A stretch of DNA of 64,000 nt from Allosphingosinicella deserti. GTDB lineage: Bacteria > Pseudomonadota > Alphaproteobacteria > Sphingomonadales > Sphingomonadaceae. The stretch spans positions 1 through 64,000 of the forward strand of contig NZ_PXYI01000006.1 of the NCBI RefSeq assembly GCF_003012735.1. The letters are read 5' to 3'. The notes beneath the pieces were generated by a model that saw only the letters and a list, made by a program, of their open reading frames with translations, had not been told where the DNA came from and searched no databases. The position numbers and the translations under genes are program-made. The stretch's first letter is position 1; each line of letters begins with the position of its first letter. Below are positions 49,688 through 58,865 of the stretch, in pieces.

Positions 49688-52282
49688 ATGGAGGCGCCGA
49701 TCCGCACCACCTGTGCCTATTGCGGCGTCGGCTGCGGGATCGTCGCGACCCGCACCGGCGCGCGATCGGTCACGATTGCCGCCGACCCCGATCATCCCGC
49801 CAATCTCGGGCGGCTCTGCTCCAAGGGCACCCATCTCGGCGAGACGGTGCGGCTCGACGGGCGCCTGCTTCACCCGATGATCGGCAAGCGCCGGGCGAGC
49901 TGGGACAAGGCGCTCGATCTCGTCGCCAGGCGCTTTCGCCGGGCGATCGCCGAGCACGGGCCGGACAGCGTCGCCTTCTACGTCTCCGGCCAGCTGCTCA
50001 CCGAGGATTATTACGTCGCCAACAAGCTCATGAAGGGCTTCATCGGCTCGGCGAACATCGACACCAATTCGCGGCTGTGCATGTCGAGCGCGGTCGCCGG
50101 CCACATGCGCGCCTTCGGCGAAGATGTGGTGCCCGCAAGCTATGACGATCTCGACGCCGCCGATCTGTTCGTGCTGGTCGGATCGAACACCGCCTGGTGC
50201 CATCCGGTGGTCTATCAGCGCATCCGCGCACGCTGTGCCGCGGGCGCGAAGATGGTGGTGATCGATCCGCGCCGCACCGAGACCGCGGAGGAAGCCGATC
50301 TGCACCTCGCCATTCGGCCGGGAAGCGACGTAGCCCTGTTCAAGGCGCTGCTGGCCTATTGCCGCGAAAACGGCCTGATCGATGAAGCTTACCTGGCCCG
50401 AAGCGTCCATGTACCCGACGACTTCTGGGCCGAGGTGGGAGAGGGGAGCGACCTGTGGTCGGCGGCGCGGACATGCGACGTTCCGCCCACCGATCTCAGG
50501 CGCTTCCTCGAGCTGTTCGCCGCGCATCCGCGCACCGTCACCCTGTTCAGCCAGGGCGTGAACCAGTCCGTGCGCGGCACCGATCAGGTTAACGCCATCT
50601 TGAACCTCCACCTCGCCACCGGGCGGATCGGCAAGCCAGGGGCGGCGCCGTTCTCGATCACCGGCCAGCCCAATGCGATGGGCGGCCGCGAAGTGGGAGG
50701 ACTCGCTTCGACCCTCGCGTCGCACATGGGGTTCGAGCCGGAAAGCGTCGCGACCGTCAGCCAATTCTGGGCGGCACCGAACATGGCGTGCAAGCCCGGG
50801 CTCAAGGCCGTCGACCTGTTCCGTGCGGTCGGCGAAGGGCGGATCAAGGCCTTGTGGATCATGGCCACCAATCCGGCGGTGTCGATGCCGGATGCAGGCG
50901 AGGTGCGCGCGGCGCTCGCCGCCTGTCCCTTCGTCGTCGTCTCGGACGTGATCGCCGACACCGACACCGGCCGCTTTGCCCATGTCCGGTTGCCGGCCGC
51001 GGCATGGGGCGAGAAAGACGGCACCGTCACCAATTCGGAACGCCGCATCAGCCGCCAGCGCGCGCTGTTCGCTCTGCCGGGCGAGACGAAGCCGGACTGG
51101 TGGATCGTCAAGGAAGTCGGCAGCCGCATGGGGTGGCGGACTCATTTCGCTTATGATCATCCGGCCGAAATCTTCCGCGAACATGCCCGTCTTTCGACCT
51201 ATCGCAACCATGGCCGCCGCCTGTTTGCGCTGCCCGGCCTGTCGGCAATCGGCAACCAGGCCTATGACGCCCTGGAGCCGTTCCGCTGGGGCGGCGACGC
51301 GTTCGCCGACGGCCGCTTCTCCACCGCCGACGGCAAGGCGCGGCTAGTGCCGGTGGCGCAGCGGGCGCTGCCCGGGCCGCTCGCCGCATGGCCGATGACG
51401 CTCAATACCGGGCGCTACCGCGATCATTGGCACACGATGACCCGCACCGGCCTCAGCGCTCGGCTGGCGCGTCACCGTGAGGAGCCACTGGTCGAAGTTC
51501 ACCCGGAGGATGCGGCCGCGCTCGGGCTAGCCGATGGAGCGATCGCCCGCGTCGCTACGCCGCAGGGGGAGAGCCTGTTCCGGGTGTCGCTGAGCGAGGG
51601 ACAAAGACGCGGCGAGCTGTTCGTGCCGATTCACTGGACCGACCGGACCGCCACCGGCGGGCGCACGGGCCTGCTTCCGCGGCCGCTCGTTGATCCGCAG
51701 TCCGGGCAGCCCGGCTTCAAGCTGACACCCGCTTCGATCACGCCGGCCGACATCCAGTGGAAGGGCTTCCTGCTCGCCGCGGACCGTGTCGAGCGGCCGG
51801 ATTGCCTGTGGGCGACGCGCATCCAGGTGCCCGCCGGGGAAGTCTACGAGCTCGCCGGGATCGGCGATCCCGCACGCGTCGAGGCCGTCTTGCCGAAGGG
51901 CGAGCGGATCGAGGTCATCGACACCGCGCGTGGCGCGCGGCGGATCGCGGTGCTTCGAGAAGGGCGGCTGGTTGCTGCCCTGTTCGTCACCCGCGACGGG
52001 TTGCTGCCGAGCCGGGAGTGGCTGATCGCCCAGCTCGGCGAGACGGCCGCGGCTCCGGCCGTGCTTGCGGGCGGACCTGCCGGTCCGCGCGAGGATCCGG
52101 GGCCGATCGTCTGCGTGTGCTTCGATGTCGGCATCAAGACGATCGTCGGTGCGATCGCCACGCAGCAGCTCACCAGCGTCGACGCGGTCGGCGCGGCGCT
52201 GTCGGCCGGCACCAATTGCGGCTCGTGCCGTCCCGCCATCCGCCGCCTGATCGACGACGCAAGGAAGATCGCCAATGCTTGA
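49688..52282 (+). CDS. nasA: Assimilatory nitrate reductase catalytic subunit with C-terminal BFD domain
   Basis: 864 aa molybdopterin (bis-MGD) oxidoreductase that reduces nitrate to nitrite in the cytoplasm. N-terminal [4Fe-4S] ligands C9, C12, C16 and C44 (CAYCGVGCG...CSKG). Molybdopterin motifs include DTNSRLCMSSAVAG with the cysteine that ligates Mo, VLVGSNTAWCHPV, GVNQSVRGTDQVNAILNLHLATGRIGKPGAAPFSITGQPNAMGGREVG. The C-terminal BFD-type [2Fe-2S] domain has C809, C811, C844 and C847. ATG 49688 is one base after the FAD protein stop; a nine-residue longer start (49661) is inside that gene. Confidence 0.96.
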   Translation: MEAPIRTTCAYCGVGCGIVATRTGARSVTIAADPDHPANLGRLCSKGTHLGETVRLDGRLLHPMIGKRRASWDKALDLVARRFRRAIAEHGPDSVAFYVSGQLLTEDYYVANKLMKGFIGSANIDTNSRLCMSSAVAGHMRAFGEDVVPASYDDLDAADLFVLVGSNTAWCHPVVYQRIRARCAAGAKMVVIDPRRTETAEEADLHLAIRPGSDVALFKALLAYCRENGLIDEAYLARSVHVPDDFWAEVGEGSDLWSAARTCDVPPTDLRRFLELFAAHPRTVTLFSQGVNQSVRGTDQVNAILNLHLATGRIGKPGAAPFSITGQPNAMGGREVGGLASTLASHMGFEPESVATVSQFWAAPNMACKPGLKAVDLFRAVGEGRIKALWIMATNPAVSMPDAGEVRAALAACPFVVVSDVIADTDTGRFAHVRLPAAAWGEKDGTVTNSERRISRQRALFALPGETKPDWWIVKEVGSRMGWRTHFAYDHPAEIFREHARLSTYRNHGRRLFALPGLSAIGNQAYDALEPFRWGGDAFADGRFSTADGKARLVPVAQRALPGPLAAWPMTLNTGRYRDHWHTMTRTGLSARLARHREEPLVEVHPEDAAALGLADGAIARVATPQGESLFRVSLSEGQRRGELFVPIHWTDRTATGGRTGLLPRPLVDPQSGQPGFKLTPASITPADIQWKGFLLAADRVERPDCLWATRIQVPAGEVYELAGIGDPARVEAVLPKGERIEVIDTARGARRIAVLREGRLVAALFVTRDGLLPSREWLIAQLGETAAAPAVLAGGPAGPREDPGPIVCVCFDVGIKTIVGAIATQQLTSVDAVGAALSAGTNCGSCRPAIRRLIDDARKIANA

Positions 52283-53522
52283 TGCTCTTTCATCCTGCCG
52301 GCCGTCACCGGAAGCAGAGTCGCTCGAGCGCCCGCCCGCCTGTGCCGCAGGGCTCACCTTCGATCGCGCTCTGGCACTGCTCGTCGGACAAGCCGCTCCG
52401 CTCGGCACCGAGCCAGTGTCGCTGGCGGAGGCCGGCGGACGCAGTCTCGCCGCCCCCGTTCACGCGGCGATCGACGCGCCGCGTTACGATGCCGCGGCGA
52501 TGGACGGCTTCGCGATTGCCGACGCCGATCTGGAGGCCGGAATCACCCGCTTCGTCGTGGTAGGCGCCTCCTACCCGGCGGCCCCGTATCCGGGCGCGAT
52601 CGGCCGTGGCGAGGCGGTGCGGATCATGACCGGAGCGCCGATGCCCGCCGGGACCGACCACGTGCTGATGCTCGAGCATGTCATCGCCGCGGCGGGGACG
52701 ATCCGTTTGGAGGGCAGGCCGGGGCGCCGCCATGTCCGCCCGCGCGGCTCCGATTTCGCGGCGGGTCAGCGCCTGCTCCCGGTCGGTCGCACGCTCGATC
52801 CGCGGGCGCTCGCAGTGGCGGCAGCGGCCGATGCCGGCAACGTCATCGTATGGCGGCGCCCGCGCGTCACCTTCGTGGCAAGCGGCGACGAGCTTGCCGC
52901 CCCGGGGCGGGCGCGGGCGACCGCCCTTGGCATCCCCGACAGCCTCGGCGACGCGCTCGCTCTCGCTGTCTGCGAATGGGGCGGCGTTCCGGTGCGCGTC
53001 GTGCGCATCGCAGATGACCTGGGCGCGCTTGCCGGCGCCGCACGGGCGGCTTTGGACGGGGCCGACATCCTGGTGATGATCGGCGGCGCCTCGCGCGGCG
53101 ACCGCGATTTCGCCAAGGCCGCGCTGGCGACGCTCGACCTCGTCTTCGCGGATGTCGCGATCAAGCCCGGCAAGCCGGTCTGGTACGGCCGCGCCAAGGG
53201 GCGCCACGTGCTCGGCCTGCCGGGCAACCCCACCGCCGCGTTCACGATTGCGCGGCTGTTCCTCGCGCCCCTGGTCGCGGCACTGGCCGGCCGCAGCCCC
53301 GCGCACGTGTGGATGCCGGTGCCGCTTGCGGCCCCGGTCGCCGCCACCGGCGATCGCGAGACCTTCCTTTGCGGCACCTTGTCGCTGGACGGTGTCCGGG
53401 TGATCGAGCGCCAATCCGCGTCCGCGCAGCTTATGCTGGCCGAGGCCGATGCGCTGGTCCGTTTCGCGCCGGGCACACCGGCGCTTGCTGCGGGCACGCC
53501 CGTCGACACAGTGCGGCTCTGA
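52275..53522 (+). CDS. moeA: Molybdopterin molybdenumtransferase
   Basis: 415 aa MoeA: inserts molybdate into adenylylated molybdopterin to make Moco for the nitrate reductase just upstream. Motifs: DAPRYDAAAMDGFAIA (residues ~66-81; MoeA P-x-x-x-x-S/A-x-M-D-G-x-A), GEAVRIMTGAPMPAGTDHVLMLE, VTFVASGDELAAPG, ILVMIGGASRGDRDF and VKPG-like IKPGKPVWYGRAKGRHVLGLPGNPTAAF. It overlaps the nasA stop by eight bases, so the cofactor gene is co-translated with the enzyme that uses it. N-terminal 25 residues are unconserved looking. Confidence 0.95.
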   Translation: MLDALSSCRPSPEAESLERPPACAAGLTFDRALALLVGQAAPLGTEPVSLAEAGGRSLAAPVHAAIDAPRYDAAAMDGFAIADADLEAGITRFVVVGASYPAAPYPGAIGRGEAVRIMTGAPMPAGTDHVLMLEHVIAAAGTIRLEGRPGRRHVRPRGSDFAAGQRLLPVGRTLDPRALAVAAAADAGNVIVWRRPRVTFVASGDELAAPGRARATALGIPDSLGDALALAVCEWGGVPVRVVRIADDLGALAGAARAALDGADILVMIGGASRGDRDFAKAALATLDLVFADVAIKPGKPVWYGRAKGRHVLGLPGNPTAAFTIARLFLAPLVAALAGRSPAHVWMPVPLAAPVAATGDRETFLCGTLSLDGVRVIERQSASAQLMLAEADALVRFAPGTPALAAGTPVDTVRL

Positions 53523-53527
53523 CGCGC

Positions 53528-54067
53528 ATGCGCGTCCTCGGCGCGATCCTCGCCGGCGGCCGCTCGACCCGCTTCGGCAGCGACAAGGCGCTCGCCATCG
53601 TCGAGGGGCGCCGCCTGCTCGATCACGCTGCCGACGCGCTCCGCGCGCAGACCGACGCCCTGATCATCTGCGGGCGCGACTGGCCCGGGCTGACGGGCAT
53701 CGCCGATCGGCCATCCCCCGATCTCGGCCCGCTCGGGGGGCTCAACGCCGCCCTCCATCATGCGTCCTCGCGTGGCTTCGACGCGGTGCTCTGCGTGCCC
53801 GTCGACGTCTATCCGCTTCCGGCAGGCCTGAGGGCGATGCTGGAGGGGACGGGCCCGCGCGTGCTCGCCGGCCAATGGTCGATCGGCTTCTGGCCGGCAT
53901 CGCTCGCGCCGGCGTTGGAGGATCATCTCGCCGCCGGCCGAAACTCGTTGAAGAGCTGGATCGCCGCCTCCGGGGCGGATCGGGTGGACGACAGCGCCCT
54001 TGGGCTCGCCAACATCAACAGGGTCGAGGATCGGCTAGGTCTGCGCCAGAACGCGGCCGAGATTTAG
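53528..54067 (+). CDS. mobA: Molybdenum cofactor guanylyltransferase
   Basis: 179 aa. Attaches GMP to Moco to give the MGD form needed by NasA. GT-A-like nucleotide-binding N-terminus VLGAILAGGRSTRFGSDKALAIVEGRRLLDHA; DLGPLGGLNAALHHA; a metal-binding-type VLCVPVDVYPLP, where family members usually have CDxP (here CVPVD). The family ends with NIN, seen as LANINRVEDRL. ATG 53528 follows moeA by five bases. Its last 33 bases overlap the convergent kinase gene. Last gene of the nitrate operon. Confidence 0.92.
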   Translation: MRVLGAILAGGRSTRFGSDKALAIVEGRRLLDHAADALRAQTDALIICGRDWPGLTGIADRPSPDLGPLGGLNAALHHASSRGFDAVLCVPVDVYPLPAGLRAMLEGTGPRVLAGQWSIGFWPASLAPALEDHLAAGRNSLKSWIAASGADRVDDSALGLANINRVEDRLGLRQNAAEI

Positions 54068-54886
54068 CATGGATGCGTAGCTGTGCGGCCGTCCTTCGAG
54101 CGCGTCGCGAACGAACCTGCTCAGCGCCAGCACCGACGCGGAATAGCCGATCCAGTCTTCGAGATCGCCGCGATCGACCGATCGCCCGGATGCCTGAGCA
54201 TAGGCTCCGACGAGACGATCGACCTGACGCCAGCCGCCGTGGGCGAGGATCCCCACTGCGGTGATGCCGAGATCGAGCATCGGATGATCGGCCGCGGCAT
54301 GTTCCCAGTCGATCGGCACCAGGCCGTCGGGCGTGCGGACGATGTTGTCGGGGAAGAGATCGCCGTGAACGAACGTCAGCGCCGGTTCGGCGGCAACCCG
54401 AGACCACATCCGCTCGGAAGCCGCGAGCGCCGCTTCCAGGTCCGGACGATCATGGCCCCGGAGCAGCGTGCGCCAGTCACACGGCAGCCGTCTGCGTCGG
54501 TCGGCGAGGTGCGCGGGAACCGGAATGCGATGGATCCGCGCCAGCAGGGCGGCGATGGCCTCGACCGGCAGATCGGCCGATGCGGACAGAGTTTCGCCGG
54601 GGATGAAGGGCATGATCATCCATGGCCAGTGGCCGTGGATCACGCGGGCGCCCGAAACGGTGCGGAGCGGTCGATGGCTGCCCATCCGGTGCGCCTCCAG
54701 ATGATCCAGCGTCAGCAGCAACGCCTCGGCTCGCGCGGGAGCGTGGCCGACCAGCTCCGTCAGCGTGAAGCTCCGTCCGTCGTCCGCCAGCAGGTGAAAG
54801 GACCGATTGCTGCGTCCTTCGCCGAACGCAACCACGCGGCGGGGAACGATGCCGAAGGCCGCGGCAGCGTCGATCCGGTCCGTCAT
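54035..54886 (-). CDS. APH-fold phosphotransferase in the cobalamin locus
   Basis: 283 aa kinase-like protein of the aminoglycoside phosphotransferase/choline kinase fold. Visible motifs: VVAFGEGRSNRSFHLLAD (P-loop-like), the catalytic FVHGDLFPDNIVRTPDGLVPIDWEHAAADHPMLDLG with the Brenner H-G-D-x-x-x-x-N and the D of the IDWE metal site. It is overlapped by cobU by four bases and so co-transcribed with it. Its substrate is unknown; L-threonine, the aminopropanol precursor that feeds the CobD-like enzyme encoded divergently, is one possibility, since no PduX- or BluE-like kinase is seen here. This is inference. Confidence 0.82.
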   Translation of the reverse strand: MTDRIDAAAAFGIVPRRVVAFGEGRSNRSFHLLADDGRSFTLTELVGHAPARAEALLLTLDHLEAHRMGSHRPLRTVSGARVIHGHWPWMIMPFIPGETLSASADLPVEAIAALLARIHRIPVPAHLADRRRRLPCDWRTLLRGHDRPDLEAALAASERMWSRVAAEPALTFVHGDLFPDNIVRTPDGLVPIDWEHAAADHPMLDLGITAVGILAHGGWRQVDRLVGAYAQASGRSVDRGDLEDWIGYSASVLALSRFVRDALEGRPHSYASMLNLGRVLAQT

Positions 54887-55395
54887 TTCATTCGCAGCGG
54901 CAGGCCCGCGGCAACGAATTGCACCTCGTCCGCGATCGCTGCGACCTTCTGGTTCAGCCGTCCGGCGAGATCGCGAAAGGCACGGGCCAGGGCATTGTCC
55001 GGCACGATGCCCATGCCGACCTCGTTCGAAACCAGGATGACCGGACCCGATGCCGCCCGGAGCGCTAAAGCGAGTGCGCCGAATGCGGCCTCGCTGTCAT
55101 GCTCCCCCAACATGAGGTTGGTGGCCCACAGCGTCAGGCAGTCCACGACCAGGACTCGATCCGGCGCGGCATGATTCGCGATCGTTTCGGCGAGCGCCAG
55201 CGGCGCTTCGAGGCTCGTCCAGGCCGGTCCGCGTTCGGCTTTGTGCCGCGCGATCCGTTCCTCCATTTCCGCATCGAACGCCTGTGCGGTGGCGATGAAG
55301 ACCGGCGACAGTCCGGAGGCTTCGGCGCGACCGAGGGCGTAGCGGCTCTTGCCCGATCGCGCGCCGCCGAGAACGAAGAGGATCGAGAAAGGCAG
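54883..55395 (-). CDS. cobU: Adenosylcobinamide kinase / guanylyltransferase
   Basis: Phosphorylates and then guanylylates adenosylcobinamide for the nucleotide-loop assembly. 170 aa when started at CTG 55395: the Walker A loop LFVLGGARSGKSRYALG is present and lies upstream of any ATG/GTG/TTG in this frame; the first ATG (55266) would remove it and cannot be the true start. VFIATAQAFDAEMEERIARHKAERG contains the family RI..H...R motif and VLVVDCLTLWATNLML is the Walker B (here DCLTLW). GGAAG sits seven bases upstream of CTG. An ATC a few codons on is another possibility. Either way the start codon is non-standard. Confidence 0.85.
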   Translation of the reverse strand: MPFSILFVLGGARSGKSRYALGRAEASGLSPVFIATAQAFDAEMEERIARHKAERGPAWTSLEAPLALAETIANHAAPDRVLVVDCLTLWATNLMLGEHDSEAAFGALALALRAASGPVILVSNEVGMGIVPDNALARAFRDLAGRLNQKVAAIADEVQFVAAGLPLRMK

Positions 55396-55493
55396 GGCGA
55401 ACTTCCGTGTGGCGCACCGTGGCGGGAACGCTATGGCCCTAGAGCGCGACGTCTTCGGGTGGAAGCGTTTTGCGGGGCAGTGAGGAACGACAT

Positions 55494-56480
55494 TTGGGGG
55501 CGTGGCACCATCATGGCGGCAATGTCGGCGCCGCGCGTCGGCGCTTCCCGGATGCGCCGGCGCCGTGGCTCGATCTGTCGACCGGGATCAATCCGATTCC
55601 TTGGGACGCCGCCCGCGCCGGCCCGATCGACTGGTCCGCGCTGCCGGACGCCCAGGCGCTGGCAAGGCTCGAAGCCGAGGCGGCGCAGCATTTCAGCGTG
55701 GCTGCGGAGTGCGTCTGCGCCGTCCCCGGCACCGAGATCGGCCTGCGTCTCCTCGACACGCTTGCGCTGCCGGCGCCGCTTCGCTTCGTCGCGCCGAGCT
55801 ACGGCACCTATGGCGAGATCGCCGCGGCCGGGCGTCCGATCGTTGCGGACGTCCTCGAGCACGAAGCGGAACAAGGCGGCACGTTGCTGCTGGCACGGCC
55901 CAACAATCCCGACGGAGAAACCCTGGCGGAAGCGCGCCTGCACGAGATCGCCGGCCGGCTCGAAGCAAAAGGCGGCGTTCTCGTCGTCGACGAAGCCTTT
56001 GCCGACACGCTCGAAGAGTCCACTGTGGTGGCGCGGCTCCCCGGACGGGTGATCGCCTTGCGCTCGTTCGGCAAGTTCTTCGGCTTGGCCGGCCTGCGCC
56101 TCGGCTTCGTCATCGCGGAGGCCACCTTGCTGGCGCCGCTTCGCCGACAGCTCGGCAGCTGGCCGGTCAACAGCGCCGCGCTGACGATCGGACTCGCCGC
56201 CTATCGCGACCAGCCCTGGATCGGCGCAACGCGGCTCCGCCTGCGCCGCTCGGCCGCACGGCTCGATGTGCTCCTGCGTCGCCGCGGGCTGAACCCCGTG
56301 GGCGAATGTCCGCTCTTTCGCCTCGTCTCGACGCCGGACGCCGGCGCGCTGTTCGAGCGCCTCGGCGGTCAGGGCATCCTAACCCGTCCGTTCGCCTACG
56401 CGCCGCACTGGCTGCGCATCGGCCTGCCGGGGAACGATGCCGGCTTCGACCGGCTCGATCGTGCGCTTGCCGATGGCTGA
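55494..56480 (+). CDS. L-threonine-O-3-phosphate decarboxylase-like (CobD/CobC aminotransferase-fold) enzyme
   Basis: 328 aa PLP enzyme of the aminotransferase fold I that makes aminopropanol phosphate for cobinamide. N-terminal HHGGNVGAARRRFPDAPAPWLDLSTGINPIPWD is the CobD/CobC signature; ARPNNPDGETL, VVDEAFAD and the PLP lysine in ALRSFGKFFGLAGLRLGF follow. TTG 55494 has GAGGA at a good distance; another TTG at 55470 would add eight residues. It starts the plus-strand part of the B12 locus, 98 bases from the divergent cobU start, and overlaps cbiB by eight bases. Confidence 0.9.
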   Translation: MGAWHHHGGNVGAARRRFPDAPAPWLDLSTGINPIPWDAARAGPIDWSALPDAQALARLEAEAAQHFSVAAECVCAVPGTEIGLRLLDTLALPAPLRFVAPSYGTYGEIAAAGRPIVADVLEHEAEQGGTLLLARPNNPDGETLAEARLHEIAGRLEAKGGVLVVDEAFADTLEESTVVARLPGRVIALRSFGKFFGLAGLRLGFVIAEATLLAPLRRQLGSWPVNSAALTIGLAAYRDQPWIGATRLRLRRSAARLDVLLRRRGLNPVGECPLFRLVSTPDAGALFERLGGQGILTRPFAYAPHWLRIGLPGNDAGFDRLDRALADG

Positions 56481-57411
56481 ACCGGTCGCCCTTGCCGCTT
56501 TGGTGCTGGAAGCCCTGGTCGGCTGGCCGGCCTGGCTCTACCGCCGCGCCGGACACCCCGTCGGCCTGTTCGCCCGCATCCTCGATGCGTGCGAACACCG
56601 CTTCAATCGACCGGAAACGGCCGACCGCCTTCGGCGTCTCGCAGGCGTGCTGACGCTCGCGCTCGTCGTGGCGGTGGCGGTGACGATCGCGGCCGGCCTC
56701 GAACGGCTCGCCCGCCTGTGGCTCGGCGACGCGGCGTGGATCGCAATCGCCTTGCTCGCCATTCCGGGCCTCGCGCAGCGCAGCCTCGACGATCACGTCC
56801 GCGCGGTGGCACGTCCGCTCGCCGCCGGGGATCTCGACGGCGCCCGCAATGCGGTGGCAATGATCGTCGGCCGCGACACGGCCATGCTCGACGAAGCCGG
56901 GGTGAGCCGCGCGGCGATCGAGAGCCTGGCCGAAAGCTTCTGCGACGGGATCGTCGCGCCGGTATTCTGGCTGGTCGTCGCCGGCCTTCCCGGGCTGTGG
57001 GCGTATAAGGCGATCAACACCGCGGACAGCCTGATCGGCCACAAGGAGCCGCGCTGGCGCGCCTTCGGCTGGGCCTCGGCACGGACCGACGATGTCGCCA
57101 ATGTCCTTCCGGCGCGGCTTTCCGGCCTGCTGCTGTGCCTCGCCGGCGCGGGCGGGTTCGAGACGATGCTGCGCGATTCGGGGAGGCATGCGTCGCCGAA
57201 CGCAGGCTGGCCGGAAGCGGCGATGGCCGGTGCGCTGGGCGTGAGGCTTGCCGGCCCGATCGCCTATGACGCTGTCGTCCACGACAAGCCCTGGATCGGA
57301 TCGGGGCGCGCGCAGGCGACCGCCTTCGATCTACGTCGCGGGCTTATCGTCTACCGCCGGGCGTGCCTGCTGTTGTGGGCTTTGGCAGGAGGTGCGGCAT
57401 GGGCGCTGTGA
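56473..57411 (+). CDS. cbiB: Adenosylcobinamide-phosphate synthase
   Basis: 312 aa membrane enzyme joining aminopropanol (phosphate) to adenosylcobyrate. Four to five membrane helices. Motifs: [16 protein letters not shown] near the start, [92 protein letters not shown] 56473 overlaps the preceding stop. It supplies the substrate for CobU and works directly with the CobD-like enzyme just upstream. Bacterial names for this enzyme are cbiB or cobD. Confidence 0.95.
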   Translation: MAEPVALAALVLEALVGWPAWLYRRAGHPVGLFARILDACEHRFNRPETADRLRRLAGVLTLALVVAVAVTIAAGLERLARLWLGDAAWIAIALLAIPGLAQRSLDDHVRAVARPLAAGDLDGARNAVAMIVGRDTAMLDEAGVSRAAIESLAESFCDGIVAPVFWLVVAGLPGLWAYKAINTADSLIGHKEPRWRAFGWASARTDDVANVLPARLSGLLLCLAGAGGFETMLRDSGRHASPNAGWPEAAMAGALGVRLAGPIAYDAVVHDKPWIGSGRAQATAFDLRRGLIVYRRACLLLWALAGGAAWAL

Positions 57412-58865
57412 TGCTTCAGGGGACCGGCTCGGACGTCGGCAAGTCGGTGCTCGTCGCCGGGCTCTGCCGCGCGCTCGCCAATCGCGGGCTCACGGTTCTG
57501 CCGTTCAAGCCGCAGAACATGTCAAACAATGCCGCGGTGACCGCCGACGGCGGCGAGATCGGCCGCGCCCAGGCGCTGCAGGCGCTCGCGTGTCGAGTGG
57601 ATCCGGTCGTCGACATGAATCCGGTGCTGCTCAAGCCGCAGGGCGATCGCACCTCCCAACTCGTCGTCCACGGCCAGGTTCGCGGCACCCTGTCGGGCAG
57701 CAATTACCGGCAGGCCAAGGCGGCCCTGCTCGAAGACGTCCTCGCCAGCTATGGTCGCCTTCAGGCGCGCTGCGACCTCGTCGTCGTCGAAGGCGCCGGG
57801 TCCCCCGCCGAGATCAATCTTCGCTCCAGCGACATCGCGAACATGGGCTTTGCCCGCGCCGCCGACGTGCCGGTGCTGCTGGTCGGCGACATCGACCGCG
57901 GCGGGGTGATCGCCGCCATCGTCGGCACGGCGGCCGTGATCCACCCGGAGGATGCGCGCATGATCCGCGGCTTCCTGATCAACAAGTTTCGCGGCGATCC
58001 CGCCCTGTTCCAGGACGGCTATGCGGAGATCGAGCGGCGCTCCGGCTGGCGCGGCTTCGGCATCGTCCCCTGGCTCTCCGCCACCGCGCGCCTGCCGAGC
58101 GAGGATGCGGTCGCGCTCGAGCACGGGCTTGCCCGGCCGTCCGGCGAGCGTCCGATCGTCGCCTGCCCGGTGCTGCCGCGCATCTCCAATTTCGACGATC
58201 TCGATCCGCTGAAGCTCGAGCCCGGGATCGATCTGGTGATGGTGCCGCGCGGCCGGCCGATTCCCGCCGAGGCGCGGCTGATCGTCCTCGCCGGCTCCAA
58301 GGCGACGATCGCCGATCTGGCGGTGCTCCGTGAAGAAGGGTGGGACATCGACATCCGCGCCCATCATCGCCGCGGCGGCCACATTCTCGGCCTGTGCGGC
58401 GGCTATCAGATGCTCGGGCGCAGCATCGCCGATCCCGCCGGCATCGAAGGCCCGCCGGCCACGGTTCCGGGTCTCGGCCTGCTCGACGTCGACACAATCC
58501 TCAGCCCCGGCAAACGCTTGGAGCGGGTTTCAGGCAAGATGCTCGGCGCGCCGTTCGAAGGCTATGAGATGCACATGGGCGAAACCGGCGGGCCCGACGC
58601 CACGCGCCCGCTCGGCCGCTTCGCCGGCAGGGTCGACGGCGCCCTCTCGCCCGATGGCCAAGTCGCCGGTTGCTACATTCACGGCCTCTTCGCCCGCGCC
58701 GAGCAGCGCGCCGCCTGGTTGCAGCGGATCGGCGTCGCCGCCTCGGGCGGGGACTACGGGGCTTCGGTCGACGCTGCCCTCGACGAGATCGCCGCGATGC
58801 TGGAGGCCGAACTCGACGTGGAGGGGATCATCGCGCTTTCACGCGAGGCACACAGCCGCGAGTAG
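57399..58865 (+). CDS. cobQ: Cobyric acid synthase
   Basis: 488 aa, glutamine-dependent amidation of four side chains of adenosylcobyrinate diamide. N-terminal dethiobiotin-synthetase-like ATPase: [42 protein letters not shown] (P-loop), [14 protein letters not shown]-terminal type 1 glutamine amidotransferase with [15 protein letters not shown] (nucleophile C) and [17 protein letters not shown] (catalytic H). Start ATG 57399 overlaps cbiB by 13 bases. Its last 27 bases overlap the 3' end of the convergent cobS gene. Its presence means that cobyrinate diamide, or an imported equivalent, is used. Confidence 0.96.
   Translation: MGAVMLQGTGSDVGKSVLVAGLCRALANRGLTVLPFKPQNMSNNAAVTADGGEIGRAQALQALACRVDPVVDMNPVLLKPQGDRTSQLVVHGQVRGTLSGSNYRQAKAALLEDVLASYGRLQARCDLVVVEGAGSPAEINLRSSDIANMGFARAADVPVLLVGDIDRGGVIAAIVGTAAVIHPEDARMIRGFLINKFRGDPALFQDGYAEIERRSGWRGFGIVPWLSATARLPSEDAVALEHGLARPSGERPIVACPVLPRISNFDDLDPLKLEPGIDLVMVPRGRPIPAEARLIVLAGSKATIADLAVLREEGWDIDIRAHHRRGGHILGLCGGYQMLGRSIADPAGIEGPPATVPGLGLLDVDTILSPGKRLERVSGKMLGAPFEGYEMHMGETGGPDATRPLGRFAGRVDGALSPDGQVAGCYIHGLFARAEQRAAWLQRIGVAASGGDYGASVDAALDEIAAMLEAELDVEGIIALSREAHSRE

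Noticed and set aside
55396-55493. Search for a cobalamin riboswitch between divergent cobU and the CobD-like gene
   Set aside because: The gap is only ~98 bases and shows no B12-box-like sequence; a B12 riboswitch is too long to fit.
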